DNA of 64,000 bases. Source: JACVRW01 sp963825345 (GTDB lineage Bacteria; Actinomycetota; Thermoleophilia; Solirubrobacterales; Thermoleophilaceae). A program made the translations under genes and the position numbers. The notes below the pieces were generated by a model. The model was given only the letters and a program-made list of their open reading frames with translations. It had not been told where the DNA came from and did not search any database. Below, piece after piece: positions 24,971 through 33,100 of the stretch. The DNA lies in the NCBI GenBank assembly GCA_963825345.1, contig CAWGSQ010000002.1:248001-312000 (forward strand), in the 5' to 3' direction. Positions within the stretch are counted from its first letter, which is position 1. The number at the start of each line of letters is the position of its first letter.

Positions 24971-25444
24971 ATGGCGGAACTGACTGAACTCGAGGAGAAG
25001 GTGGCGGAGGTGTACGGCCTCGCACAGGCCGCTCAGGGCGCCACCACGAAGGTCGCCGGCCTCGTGGAGGACGAGCAGATCACGAGCCTGCTCGAGCGCA
25101 TGCGCGACGAGGCGGCTCAGACGGAGGAGCGCTGCGAGCAGCTCGCCGGCGAGATCGACGGCAAGAAGACCGCGATCCAGGAGAAGGCCCGCGAGACCAA
25201 GCAGGAGGCCGAGCAGATGATGAAGGACTACCTCGGCTCGGACGCGGACGGGCTCGACGGACTGGAGTTCCTGATCATGGCCGAGGCCGGCGAGCTGGGC
25301 CACGTGGAGATCGTGGGCGCCATGAACGAGGTGGCCGGCGAGCCGAAGGTCCAGGAGCTGTTCGAGTGGGCGCGGCCGATCCAGCAGCGCCACTTCGAGG
25401 ACACGCGCCAGGCGGCGCTCCAGCTAGCGCGCGAGGAGGCGTAG
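24971..25444 (+). CDS. Ferritin-like/DUF892-type helical protein
   Basis: The 157-residue protein is almost wholly helical and acidic (ELEEKVAEVYGLAQAAQG, LLERMRDEAAQTEERCEQLA, LEFLIMAEAGELGHVEIVGA). Glu and His in EAGELGHVE and the last helix (QQRHFEDTRQ) are placed as in ferritin-like four-helix bundles, but a complete di-iron site cannot be shown by eye. A strong AAGGAGA site precedes the ATG. Such proteins are linked to stress or iron handling. It is divergent from the lipase gene and overlaps the convergent hydrolase gene by 21 nt. Confidence 0.65.
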   Translation: MAELTELEEKVAEVYGLAQAAQGATTKVAGLVEDEQITSLLERMRDEAAQTEERCEQLAGEIDGKKTAIQEKARETKQEAEQMMKDYLGSDADGLDGLEFLIMAEAGELGHVEIVGAMNEVAGEPKVQELFEWARPIQQRHFEDTRQAALQLAREEA

Positions 25445-26273
25445 CACCCGGTCCGCCACGAGCTCGGGCTTCTCGTCGACGATGAAGTGCCCCACGTCGG
25501 CGACCAGCTCGAGCTCGAGGCTTTCCGCCTGCGCGGCCGTGTCTACGGCGGCGCGGGCGGTGAGCACCAGGTCATCGGTCCCGAACACCAGCCGGCTCGG
25601 CACGGTCAGGTCGGTGGGCGAGTAACGGCCGCGCCGCGACCGCGGGCAGCTCCCGCAGGAAGCTGCGATAGAGGCGCTCGGTGGCCCGGCCGCGCTCGCC
25701 CTCCAGCCGGCTGACGAAGGCGTCGACGTCAGCGGGCGCCAGGCCCGCGTCGCGAAGGCCGCGAGCGGCGAAGCCGCGCCCGACACGGCCACCACCCAGC
25801 CCGCGCGTGGCCAGCACGGGTATGTACACGAAGCGCCACGCGTCGAGCCTCGTGCGCACTTGGCTCGCGGGCCACGGGGGGAGGACGTTCATGGCAAGGA
25901 AGCTCTCGATCCGTTCCGGATGATCCAGAGCCAGCAGGAAGCCGATGTAGCCGCCCCAGTCGTGCCCGGCGAAGGTCACTCGCTCGAGCCCGAGGGCGTC
26001 GAGCAGCGCGAGCACGTCGCGCTTCAGCTGGTCCTTCTCGTAGCCGCGCTCGGGCACGTCGGTCCACCCGAACCCGCGCAGGTCCGGGCAGATCACACGC
26101 GCGTGCGGAGCGAGCAGCGGGATCACGTCCCGCCACTCGTACCAGTGCTGCGGCCAGCCGTGCAGAAGCACGACTGGCGGGCCTTCGCCCGCGGTCGCTA
26201 CGTGCGTCCGCAGGCCGCCGGCGTCAACGAACTCGTGCTCGACGCCTGTTACGTGAGGGATGTCGGCGCTCAC
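25424..26273 (-). pseudogene. Alpha/beta hydrolase (epoxide-hydrolase/dehalogenase type), one apparent +1 frameshift
   Basis: The first frame holds the oxyanion segment LLHGWPQHWYEW and the nucleophile elbow GHDWGG (an Asp nucleophile, as in epoxide hydrolases and haloalkane dehalogenases). After SFLRELPAVAA one extra base near 25630 must be skipped; the second frame then gives GRYSPTDLTVPSRLVFGTDD and the catalytic His in VADVGHFIVDEKPE. Total about 282 residues, with all three catalytic positions present. The start region overlaps the helicase gene by 50 nt. Confidence 0.82.
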
Positions 26274-27420
26274 CGTGGCGGGAAGCTACCGGGGCACGCG
26301 ACGACTTCAAGCCGCTCTGCTCGAACTCCGCGTGCAGGCGCAGCTCGTGCGCGATCTTGCCGATGTCGTGCGCCTGGTCCTGCATGACGAACGTGACGCC
26401 CACGCCGGTGCGTCCCGCGCGGCCGGTTCGGCCGATGCGGTGCGTGTAGGTGTCGCGGTCTTCGGGGGCGTCGAAGTTCACGACCTGGGTGATGTCGTCG
26501 ACGTCGATCCCGCGAGCGGCCACGTCGGTGGCTACGAGGGCGGCGACGCCGCCGTTGTGGAAGCGCTTCAGCGCCTTCTCGCGCTGGGACTGCGACTTGT
26601 CGCCGTGCATGGCGGCCGCCTCGACGCCGCGCTTCCCGAGCCGCTTCACGAGCCGATCGGCTCCGCGCTTGGTGCGCACGAACACGAGGCTGCGCCCCGA
26701 GTCGTCACCGCGCAGCACGCGCACGAGCGAGTCGAGCTTGTCCTCGTGGGCGACCGCGAGGAAGCGGTGATCGATGTCAACGCGCGCCTCCGCCTGGTTT
26801 GCGTGCTCATGCCGGCGCGCATCGCGCGTGTACTCCTGAGCGATGCGGCCGGCCTCTCCTTCGAGTGTCGCGGAGAGAAAGAGGGTCTGGCGGTCACGCG
26901 GAACCTGGGCCACGATGCGGTCGACGGCCGGGCGGAAGCCCATGTCGAGCATCCGGTCGGCCTCGTCGAGCGCGAGGATGCGGACGTGGTCGAGGCGGAC
27001 CGCGCCGCGCGCGATCAGATCCTCGAGCCTGCCGGGCGTGGCAACGATGATGTGCGCCTTGCGGGCGAGCTTCATCTGACGCTCGAAGCCGACGCCGCCG
27101 TAGACGGCAGCGACCGAGAGGGCTCGCGCAGTTGCGATGTCGCGGATCTCCTCGACGATCTGGCTGGCCAGTTCGCGCGTGGGTGCGAGCACAAGTGCCG
27201 CGGCACGCTGATCGGTGGCCTCGATCAGATCGACCAGAGGGATGCCGAGCGCGAGCGTCTTGCCCGACCCGGTCGGGGATTTCACGAGCACGTCGTGACC
27301 GGCCAGCGCGTCGGGAATCACCGACGCCTGGACGGGAAACGCACAATCTAGGCCGCGCCCTGCGAGGGCGCGTGCGACCACCGGCGATACGCCGAGGTCG
27401 GCGAAGGACTGCTTCTTCAT
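26224..27420 (-). CDS. DEAD-box RNA helicase
   Basis: A 398-residue ATP-dependent RNA helicase with the full motif set: Q-motif region (FADLGVSPVV, PVQASVIPDAL), motif I SPTGSGKT, Ia PTRELASQ, Ib TPGR, motif II DEAD, motif III SAT, motif IV LVFVRTK, motif V ATDVAARGID and motif VI HRIGRTGRAGR. It is short for the family: only about 40 residues of basic tail (RHGERRHPSRNRRRARVR) follow the core. It would unwind RNA duplexes in ribosome assembly or mRNA decay. An AGGAGC ribosome site precedes the ATG. It is divergent from the desaturase gene. Confidence 0.93.
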   Translation of the reverse strand: MKKQSFADLGVSPVVARALAGRGLDCAFPVQASVIPDALAGHDVLVKSPTGSGKTLALGIPLVDLIEATDQRAAALVLAPTRELASQIVEEIRDIATARALSVAAVYGGVGFERQMKLARKAHIIVATPGRLEDLIARGAVRLDHVRILALDEADRMLDMGFRPAVDRIVAQVPRDRQTLFLSATLEGEAGRIAQEYTRDARRHEHANQAEARVDIDHRFLAVAHEDKLDSLVRVLRGDDSGRSLVFVRTKRGADRLVKRLGKRGVEAAAMHGDKSQSQREKALKRFHNGGVAALVATDVAARGIDVDDITQVVNFDAPEDRDTYTHRIGRTGRAGRTGVGVTFVMQDQAHDIGKIAHELRLHAEFEQSGLKSSRAPVASRHGERRHPSRNRRRARVR

Positions 27421-27587
27421 TCTGCTCCTGACGGCGGCCGTGTATGGACGACCGCTAGCTATCTGGGAGATTCACCTGACCCAGATCGCAATGCCATCGG
27501 AGACGAGAACCTCGTGGGCAACGGCGTCACCCACATGGGGGACCGTAGCAGGCGTGTAACTAGACCAGACTCCTCTTGGGTAAGGTC

Positions 27588-28553
27588 ATGCAAGTGACGA
27601 CGCAGCTTCTCGCAGAGCCGACGGGGCCCACCGCCGACGACATTCAGCCCACCAAGAACGAGACGGCCGACCGGATCGCCACCGGCACGATCACCGCGCT
27701 TCCGTTCATCGCGCTCGGGATCGTCTGCTGGCAGCTCTGGAACGATCTCCTGCACTGGAGCGACGTTGCGGTGTTCGGGATCATGTACGTGGTCTGCGCG
27801 ATGGGCGTGACCGTGGGCTTCCACCGTCACCTCACCCACCGCAGCTTCAAGGCGAAGAAGCCGGTGCGAGCCGCGCTGGCCGCCGCGGGATCGATCGCCA
27901 TCGAGGGCCCGGTGATCTCCTGGGTTGCCGACCACCGCAAGCACCACGCGTTCTCCGACCAGGAGGGCGATCCTCACAGCCCCCACGTCGGCCACGGAAG
28001 CGGCTGGAGCGCCGCCATCCGCGGGCTCTTCCACGCACACGTCGGCTGGCTCTTCATCCACACCCAGCGCGGTAAGCGCGACCGCTACGCGCCGGACCTG
28101 ATCGCGGACCCGACGATCAGCTTCATCGACAGGACCTTCCTGTTCTGGGTGTTCGCCGGGCTCGCGCTGCCGTTCGGCCTCGGCTACCTCATCGGCGGAT
28201 CCCTGAGCACCGCCCTGACGGGCCTGCTCTGGGGCGGCGGGGTGCGCATGCTCGTGGTGCACCACGTGACCTACAGCATCAACTCGCTCTGCCACTTCTT
28301 CGGGCGTCGCGACTACGACACCGGTGATCACTCGCGCAACCTCGCGTGGCTGTCGATCTTCACGTTCGGGGAGTCGTGGCACAACAATCACCACGCGTTC
28401 CCGACGTCCGCCGCGCACGGCCTGCGGCGCTGGCAGATCGATCCGTCGTGGATGGCGATCCGGACGCTCGAGGCCATGGGCCTCGTGTGGGATGTCGTGC
28501 GCGTGGACGAGCGCCGGCGGGAGCGCAAGGCGCTCACCGCCGACGCCGCCTAG
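27588..28553 (+). CDS. Membrane fatty-acid (acyl-CoA-type) desaturase
   Basis: The 321-residue membrane protein has the three histidine boxes of delta-9 acyl desaturases: HRHLTH at 79-84, HRKHH at 116-120, and HNNHH near residue 265. Four hydrophobic helices flank them (ALPFIALGIVCWQLW, FGIMYVVCAMGVTVGF, and two after RTFLFWVFAG). It introduces a cis double bond using two irons and an electron donor. With the cyclopropane-synthase gene nearby this would supply unsaturated chains for lipid modification. The ATG at 27588 is preferred over a TTG four codons upstream. Confidence 0.92.
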   Translation: MQVTTQLLAEPTGPTADDIQPTKNETADRIATGTITALPFIALGIVCWQLWNDLLHWSDVAVFGIMYVVCAMGVTVGFHRHLTHRSFKAKKPVRAALAAAGSIAIEGPVISWVADHRKHHAFSDQEGDPHSPHVGHGSGWSAAIRGLFHAHVGWLFIHTQRGKRDRYAPDLIADPTISFIDRTFLFWVFAGLALPFGLGYLIGGSLSTALTGLLWGGGVRMLVVHHVTYSINSLCHFFGRRDYDTGDHSRNLAWLSIFTFGESWHNNHHAFPTSAAHGLRRWQIDPSWMAIRTLEAMGLVWDVVRVDERRRERKALTADAA

Positions 28554-28563
28554 ACGCGGGCCG

Positions 28564-28803
28564 TTAGTCGGCCTTGGGCATGAGAACCCAGAGGGCGATG
28601 TACGTGAGCGGGGTCGTCAGGAGTACCGTGCCCACGGCGGCCACTCGCATCACGAGAGGGTCGACCTCGTAGCGACGGGCGAACGCGCCCGCCACGCCGG
28701 CGAGGATCCTGTCCTCTCGCCTTCGGGTGAGGCCCCTCTCGGCAAACCACTCACGAGCTCCGTCGAGCGAGCTGGTGTGGGCCGTCTGATCTGTTGCTTC
28801 CAT
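28564..28803 (-). CDS. PspC-domain membrane protein
   Basis: From the ATG at 28803, with an AGAAGGAG site, the product has 79 residues. LTRRREDRILAGVAGAFARRYEVDPLVMRV followed by one hydrophobic helix (VAAVGTVLLTTPLTYIALWVLMP) is the classical PspC layout. PspC proteins take part in envelope stress or sit as small membrane regulators. No other psp gene is near, so a stand-alone role is likely. It converges on the desaturase gene. Confidence 0.88.
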   Translation of the reverse strand: MEATDQTAHTSSLDGAREWFAERGLTRRREDRILAGVAGAFARRYEVDPLVMRVAAVGTVLLTTPLTYIALWVLMPKAD

Positions 28804-28994
28804 ATGTGTTTTCTCCTTCTGTAGTTGACGTGGAAGGAGCATGGCCCAGCGCCGCCGGGCTAACCATGGAGCAGGCAGGCCTCGGTCGGTACGGGTAACC
28901 GTCTGTAGTCTCTGTTGTGCAGCAACCACCGTCGGATGCTCTGCTCCTCGCATCTCCCTGTGGCAAACCCGGGGGGGCAGTTTGGAAGCGTCCA

Positions 28995-29201
28995 ATGAGC
29001 GAAGCCGCTTGGAAAGCCGAAAAGGAGCGCATCGCCCAGCGCAACGAGGAGACGCGCAAGGCGGGCAAGAAGGAGCGCGAGACGCAGGAGCGCGAGCGCG
29101 CGGAGCGTAAGCGTGTGCAGGCCGCCGCTCGTGACGAGGCCGGGCGCGCGAACCGGAAGGCTCGCCCAGCTCAGAGCCCGCCGCGCTCTCAGGGACGCTA
29201 G
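28995..29201 (+). CDS. Small highly charged protein
   Basis: From the ATG at 28995 the product is 68 residues, nearly all Lys, Arg, Glu, Gln and Ala (AWKAEKERIAQRNEETRKAG, ERERAERKRVQAAARDEAG). It is predicted to be one long helix or a disordered basic tail. There is no recognised domain and the frame stays open upstream to a GTG at 28917. It converges with a 4-nt overlap on the azlD-like gene. Confidence 0.55.
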   Translation: MSEAAWKAEKERIAQRNEETRKAGKKERETQERERAERKRVQAAARDEAGRANRKARPAQSPPRSQGR

Positions 29202-29503
29202 AGCGCTCGCAGCCCGGCGGTGACCGCCGGTGCGAGCAGCACGCAGGCGATTATCGAGCCTGTCCGCCAGGCGACGAGGCCTCCGGCGGCCACACCCGCT
29301 GTGTCGGCGCCGATGGCGAGCTCGTCGCCATCTGCAAGCGCCTGGCTCGCCACCAGCGCCGCCAGTAGAGCCGGCGCCAGCAGCACGATGACGCTCGTGA
29401 ACCAGGTCGGCAACTCGCGACCGCCCAGCGCGACGGGGCCCGCCGCCTTGATGACGAACGTGACCAGCGCGCAGCCGATGATCACCATCGCGCCTGTGCT
29501 CAT
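29198..29503 (-). CDS. AzlD-family branched-chain amino acid export subunit
   Basis: The 101-residue membrane protein has three or four helices and the family features KAAGPVALGGRELPTWF and LAPALLAALVASQAL. AzlD is the small partner of AzlC; together they export branched-chain amino acids in the systems studied. Its start overlaps the azlC-like stop as ATGA, so the two are co-translated. Confidence 0.88.
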   Translation of the reverse strand: MSTGAMVIIGCALVTFVIKAAGPVALGGRELPTWFTSVIVLLAPALLAALVASQALADGDELAIGADTAGVAAGGLVAWRTGSIIACVLLAPAVTAGLRAL

Positions 29504-30207
29504 CGCGCCTCCCCCTCCGCCTCCTGGCGCTGAAGCACGGCCTCGCGCGCGCCGCGTGTGAGGCCGACCAGTGCCGCGAAGCTCGCCACGAGCACCGGCA
29601 CGCCGGCCGGCGCCACAGGTACGAGCACGAGCGCTATCAGCGCTCCCAGGGCCGCCACTCCGCGAGCCCGGCCGCTGCGCGCCTCGTTCAGTAGCAGGCT
29701 GAGGAAGAACGCCGGGAACAGGGCGTCGAGTCCGAGATCCTGGGGGTCGCCCAGCGCCCCGCCCCAGATGGCGCCGATGGCGGTTCCGGTGACCCAGGTC
29801 GCGTAGGCGGCGGCGGAGGATCCGAACAGCAGCATGCGATCGAAGCTCCCATCGGGACGCGCGGCGAGCGCCCAGGAGGCGTCGACCACGGCCTGACCCT
29901 GGAGCGCCCGCTTGAACGGGCCGCCTCGAAGCGAGGGTGCGAAGGCCACGCCCATCGGAAGGAAGCGAGAGTTCATCAACGCCGCCGCGGCGATGGCGGC
30001 GCTGGCCCCGCCCCCCTGGGCCAGGATCGCGACCGCGCTGAACTGGGCCGAGCCCGCGAACACGATCGCCGACATGACGATCACCTCCACCTTCGTGAGG
30101 CCGGCCTGCTGCGCGACAACGCCGAACGACACCGACACGAGCAGTCCCGCAGCGGCGAACGGAAGGCCGGCGCGGACGCCCTCCAAAAACGTCGCCTCGC
30201 GGCGCAT
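29500..30207 (-). CDS. AzlC-family branched-chain amino acid permease
   Basis: The 235-residue permease from the ATG at 30207 has the AzlC signature in FGVVAQQAGLTKVEVIVMSA, then VFAGSAQFSAVAIL and LMNSRFLPMG. About five to six membrane helices are visible. It works with the small AzlD subunit encoded next to it. The upstream mmsA-like gene points to a link with branched-chain amino acid breakdown, which is inference. It lies 17 nt after the mmsA stop on the same strand. Confidence 0.9.
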   Translation of the reverse strand: MRREATFLEGVRAGLPFAAAGLLVSVSFGVVAQQAGLTKVEVIVMSAIVFAGSAQFSAVAILAQGGGASAAIAAAALMNSRFLPMGVAFAPSLRGGPFKRALQGQAVVDASWALAARPDGSFDRMLLFGSSAAAYATWVTGTAIGAIWGGALGDPQDLGLDALFPAFFLSLLLNEARSGRARGVAALGALIALVLVPVAPAGVPVLVASFAALVGLTRGAREAVLQRQEAEGEAR

Positions 30208-30224
30208 GGATGCGGCGGGCGAGC

Positions 30225-31718
30225 TCAGGTCTCGACGAAGTAGCTGCCCGACTCGCCGCTCGAGAAGTAGCGCGACGTGACGGTCTTCTTGCGCGTGTAG
30301 AACTCCACCGCGTCCGTTCCGTGGGCGTGCAGGTCGCCGAGAAAGCTGTCCTTCCACCCACTGAAGGGGAAGAACGCGACCGGCGCCGCTACGCCGATGT
30401 TCACGCCCACCATGCCGGCCTCGACGTCGTGCCTGAACCTCCGTACCGCAGCACCGGACTCGGTGAAGATCGAGACGCCGTTGCCGAAGCGGCTCTTGTT
30501 CACGGCCTCGATCGCCTCGTCGAGCGTGTCCACGTGGATGAGCGAGAGCACCGGGCCGAAGATTTCCTCGCGTGCGAGCTCCATCTCGGGGGTGACGTTC
30601 TCGAGAATCGTCGCCCCGATGAAGCAGCCCTCTGAGGGTCCTGTCTCACGGCCGTCCACGACGAGCTCGGCGCCCTCGTTCACCCCGCGCTCCACCGCCC
30701 CGAGGATGCGCTCGCGCGCCGCCTCTGAGACCACCGGGCCGAGCTCGTTCTGCTCGTCGAGCCCGTCGCCCACGCGCACCGCCTCGGCGGCCTCCTTCAG
30801 CGCGGGCAGCAGGCGCTCGTGCGCCTCGCCGACCGTCACGACCACGGAGCCGGCCATGCAGCGCTGTCCGGCCGCGCCGAACGCGGAGCCGATGATGCCA
30901 CTGACGGTCTTGTCGACCACGGCATCCGGCATCACGACCATGTGGTTCTTGGCCCCGCCGAGCGCCTGCACGCGCTTGCCGGCCTTGGCCGAGCGCTCGT
31001 AGACGATCTTCGCGACCGGCGCCGAGCCCACGAACGAGACGGCGTCGATGTCCGGATGGTCGAGGATTCCCTCCACCACCTCGCGGCCGCCGTTCACGAG
31101 GTTCACTACGCCCGGCGGCAGCGCCAGCGAATCGAGCACCTCGAATGCGATCTGCTGTGTGAGCGGCACCTGCTCGGAGGGCTTCAGGATGAACGTGTTG
31201 CCGCAGCCGATCGCGAACGGCAGGAACCAAAACGGCACCATCGCGGGGAAGTTGAAGGGAACGATCGCCGCGCATACCCCGACCGGCTGGCGGATCGTCT
31301 CGGCGTCGATACCGCGCGAGACGTCCTCGAGGATGCGGCCCTGCATGGTCGTCGGGATGGCGCAGGCGGCCTCGACCATCTCGATCATGCGGGACACCTC
31401 GGCGCGGGCGTCCACGATCGTCTTGCCCATCTCGGTGGTCACCGAGCGAGCCAGGTCCTCGTGGCGGTTCTGGAGGCCCTCGCGCAGCGCAAACAGCTTG
31501 CGCGCCCGCGCGATCACCGAGACGTCGCGCCACGCCGGCAGCGCCGCACGCGCGGCCTGCACGGCGGCATCGAGATCCACCGAGCTCGAGAGCGGCACTC
31601 GCGCCAGCACGTCACCGGTGGCGGGGTTGGTCACGTCGAGCTGCTCGGACGCGGCGGCCGGCGTCCACGATCCACCGATGTAGTTGTCGAGGACGCGGGT
31701 GGCGGCAGTGACGGTCAC
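30225..31718 (-). CDS. mmsA: Methylmalonate-semialdehyde dehydrogenase (CoA-acylating)
   Basis: A 497-residue ALDH with the hallmarks of the methylmalonate-semialdehyde group: nucleophile Cys287 in AAGQRCMAGS, ALGGAKNHMVVMPDA in place of the usual general-base Glu, and the C-terminal FPFSGWKDSFLGDLHAHG. These enzymes convert methylmalonate semialdehyde (from valine or thymine breakdown) or malonate semialdehyde to propanoyl- or acetyl-CoA. The stop lies 17 nt before the azlC start, consistent with a role in branched-chain amino acid use. Confidence 0.92.
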   Translation of the reverse strand: MTVTAATRVLDNYIGGSWTPAAASEQLDVTNPATGDVLARVPLSSSVDLDAAVQAARAALPAWRDVSVIARARKLFALREGLQNRHEDLARSVTTEMGKTIVDARAEVSRMIEMVEAACAIPTTMQGRILEDVSRGIDAETIRQPVGVCAAIVPFNFPAMVPFWFLPFAIGCGNTFILKPSEQVPLTQQIAFEVLDSLALPPGVVNLVNGGREVVEGILDHPDIDAVSFVGSAPVAKIVYERSAKAGKRVQALGGAKNHMVVMPDAVVDKTVSGIIGSAFGAAGQRCMAGSVVVTVGEAHERLLPALKEAAEAVRVGDGLDEQNELGPVVSEAARERILGAVERGVNEGAELVVDGRETGPSEGCFIGATILENVTPEMELAREEIFGPVLSLIHVDTLDEAIEAVNKSRFGNGVSIFTESGAAVRRFRHDVEAGMVGVNIGVAAPVAFFPFSGWKDSFLGDLHAHGTDAVEFYTRKKTVTSRYFSSGESGSYFVET

Positions 31719-31741
31719 ACTTCGAGACTACCTGCGGCCGA

Positions 31742-32590
31742 TCAGCGGAGCCTGGCCGGCTCGCCCTCCGGGAGCTCGTGCTCCGGCCAATCGCCCTCTC
31801 GGAGCTCGCGCTTGGCCGCGTCCCCGCCGCTTTCCGGGCCCGCCTCGATCAGGGGTCTGAGAACGTCCATCGGGAGCGGGAAGACGATCGTGGTTCCCTG
31901 GTTGGCGCTGATCTCCGAGAGTGCCTGGAGGTAGCGCAGCTGGATCGTGACCGGGTTCGGTCGGATCACCTCGGCGGCGTCGGCTAGGCGGTCGGCTGCC
32001 TGGAACTCGCCCTCGGCGTTGATGACCTTGGCGCGCCGGTTGCGCTCGGCCTCTGCCTGCCGGGCGAGCGCGTGCTGCATCCGCTCGGGTATCTCCACGT
32101 CCTTGATCTCGACGATCGTGACCTTGATTCCCCAGGGCTCCGTCTGCTCGTCGATGATCTGCTGGAGGCTCTCGTTGAGCCGCTCGCGCTCCGAGAGCAG
32201 CGTGTCCAGCTCCGCCTTGCCAAGCACGGAGCGCAGCGTGGTCTGGGCAATCTGGAGCGTGGCCGCCATGAAGTCCTCGATCTCGAGGACCGAGCAGCGC
32301 GGGTCGATCACGCGGAAGTACGCGACGGCCGCCACCCGCACCGGCACGTTGTCGCGCGTGATGACCTCCTGAGGCGGGATCTTCAGCGTCACTGTCCGCA
32401 GGCTCACGCGCACCATGCGGTCCACGCCCGGGATGAGGAGGACGACGCCCGGTCCCTTCTGGTCGATCACGCGGCCCAGCCGGAACACCACCCCACGCTC
32501 GTACTCGCGCAGCACCCTCACCGAGGCCGCCGTCAACGCCACGGCCGCCAGGGCGGCCACCACAACGACGATCAGAATCACCTCAATCAC
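31742..32590 (-). CDS. SPFH/band-7 slipin-type membrane protein
   Basis: I used the GTG at 32590 because it overlaps the nfeD stop as GTGA and is preceded by GGGAGGA at good spacing; the product is 282 residues. One N-terminal helix (VIEVILIVVVVAALAAVALTA) is followed by a stomatin-type SPFH domain (EYERGVVFRLGRV, KIPPQEVITRDNVPVRV) and a coiled-coil region (QHALARQAEAERNRRAKVIN). SPFH proteins form large rings in membranes and usually pair with NfeD, as here. Confidence 0.9.
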   Translation of the reverse strand: MIEVILIVVVVAALAAVALTAASVRVLREYERGVVFRLGRVIDQKGPGVVLLIPGVDRMVRVSLRTVTLKIPPQEVITRDNVPVRVAAVAYFRVIDPRCSVLEIEDFMAATLQIAQTTLRSVLGKAELDTLLSERERLNESLQQIIDEQTEPWGIKVTIVEIKDVEIPERMQHALARQAEAERNRRAKVINAEGEFQAADRLADAAEVIRPNPVTIQLRYLQALSEISANQGTTIVFPLPMDVLRPLIEAGPESGGDAAKRELREGDWPEHELPEGEPARLR

Positions 32591-33054
32591 CAGGGTTCCT
32601 CCCATTCCTCTGCTCTACGTACCGCGAGAGTAAGTCCGCTCACGCGCTCCACGACCACCGCATCGCCGGCGGCCAGCTCCTCCTCCGCGTCCGGCCAGCT
32701 CGGGCGCGCCCGCCACAGCGCGCCGTCCACGAACACCTGCCCGTCGCCGCCGTTCCAGCGACGCACCACGCCGGTCCGGCCACTGAGCGCCTCGCGCCCC
32801 GACGAGGCCCGCAGCTGGCGTACCGCCAGGCCCTTGCGGGTGGCGAGGGCGAGCCACAGGCCGGTGACCACCGAAGCAGCGAGGATGGCCCCTATCACCA
32901 GCGCGACCGCCCCGCCCGACGCACCGATCGCGAGCGCGGTGCCCGCCGCGAGCGCGACGCCGCCGGCCACGCCGAGCACTCCTCCGGGCACGTGTGCTTC
33001 AGCCACCAGAAGGGCGGCCCCGACCACAAGGAGAGCCACGCCAAGTTCGACCAT
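32587..33054 (-). CDS. NfeD-family membrane protein (short form)
   Basis: The 155-residue protein has three to four membrane helices in its N-terminal 80 residues (VALLVVGAALLVAEAHVPGG and following) and a C-terminal OB-fold-like domain (GREALSGRTGVVRRW, VFVDGALWRARP, AGDAVVVERVSGLTLAV). This is the short NfeD without the ClpP-class protease domain. Short NfeD proteins anchor or organise the SPFH protein, encoded in overlapping order directly after it. Confidence 0.88.
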   Translation of the reverse strand: MVELGVALLVVGAALLVAEAHVPGGVLGVAGGVALAAGTALAIGASGGAVALVIGAILAASVVTGLWLALATRKGLAVRQLRASSGREALSGRTGVVRRWNGGDGQVFVDGALWRARPSWPDAEEELAAGDAVVVERVSGLTLAVRRAEEWEEPW

Positions 33055-33100
33055 CTCGCTCTCTTGAATCGTACGCCTCCGCCCCGCTCGGCACCGGAAT

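Noticed and set aside
27459..28418. Long minus-strand open frame across the desaturase gene
   Set aside because: It is the complement of a gene with three intact histidine boxes. The translation is His/Val/Arg-rich and featureless, as expected for GC-rich antisense frames.
31700..31720. CRP-like half site GTGAC/GTCAC near the mmsA start
   Set aside because: It is formed by the first codons of mmsA (Met-Thr-Val-Thr) and lacks the TGTGA-N6-TCACA spacing.
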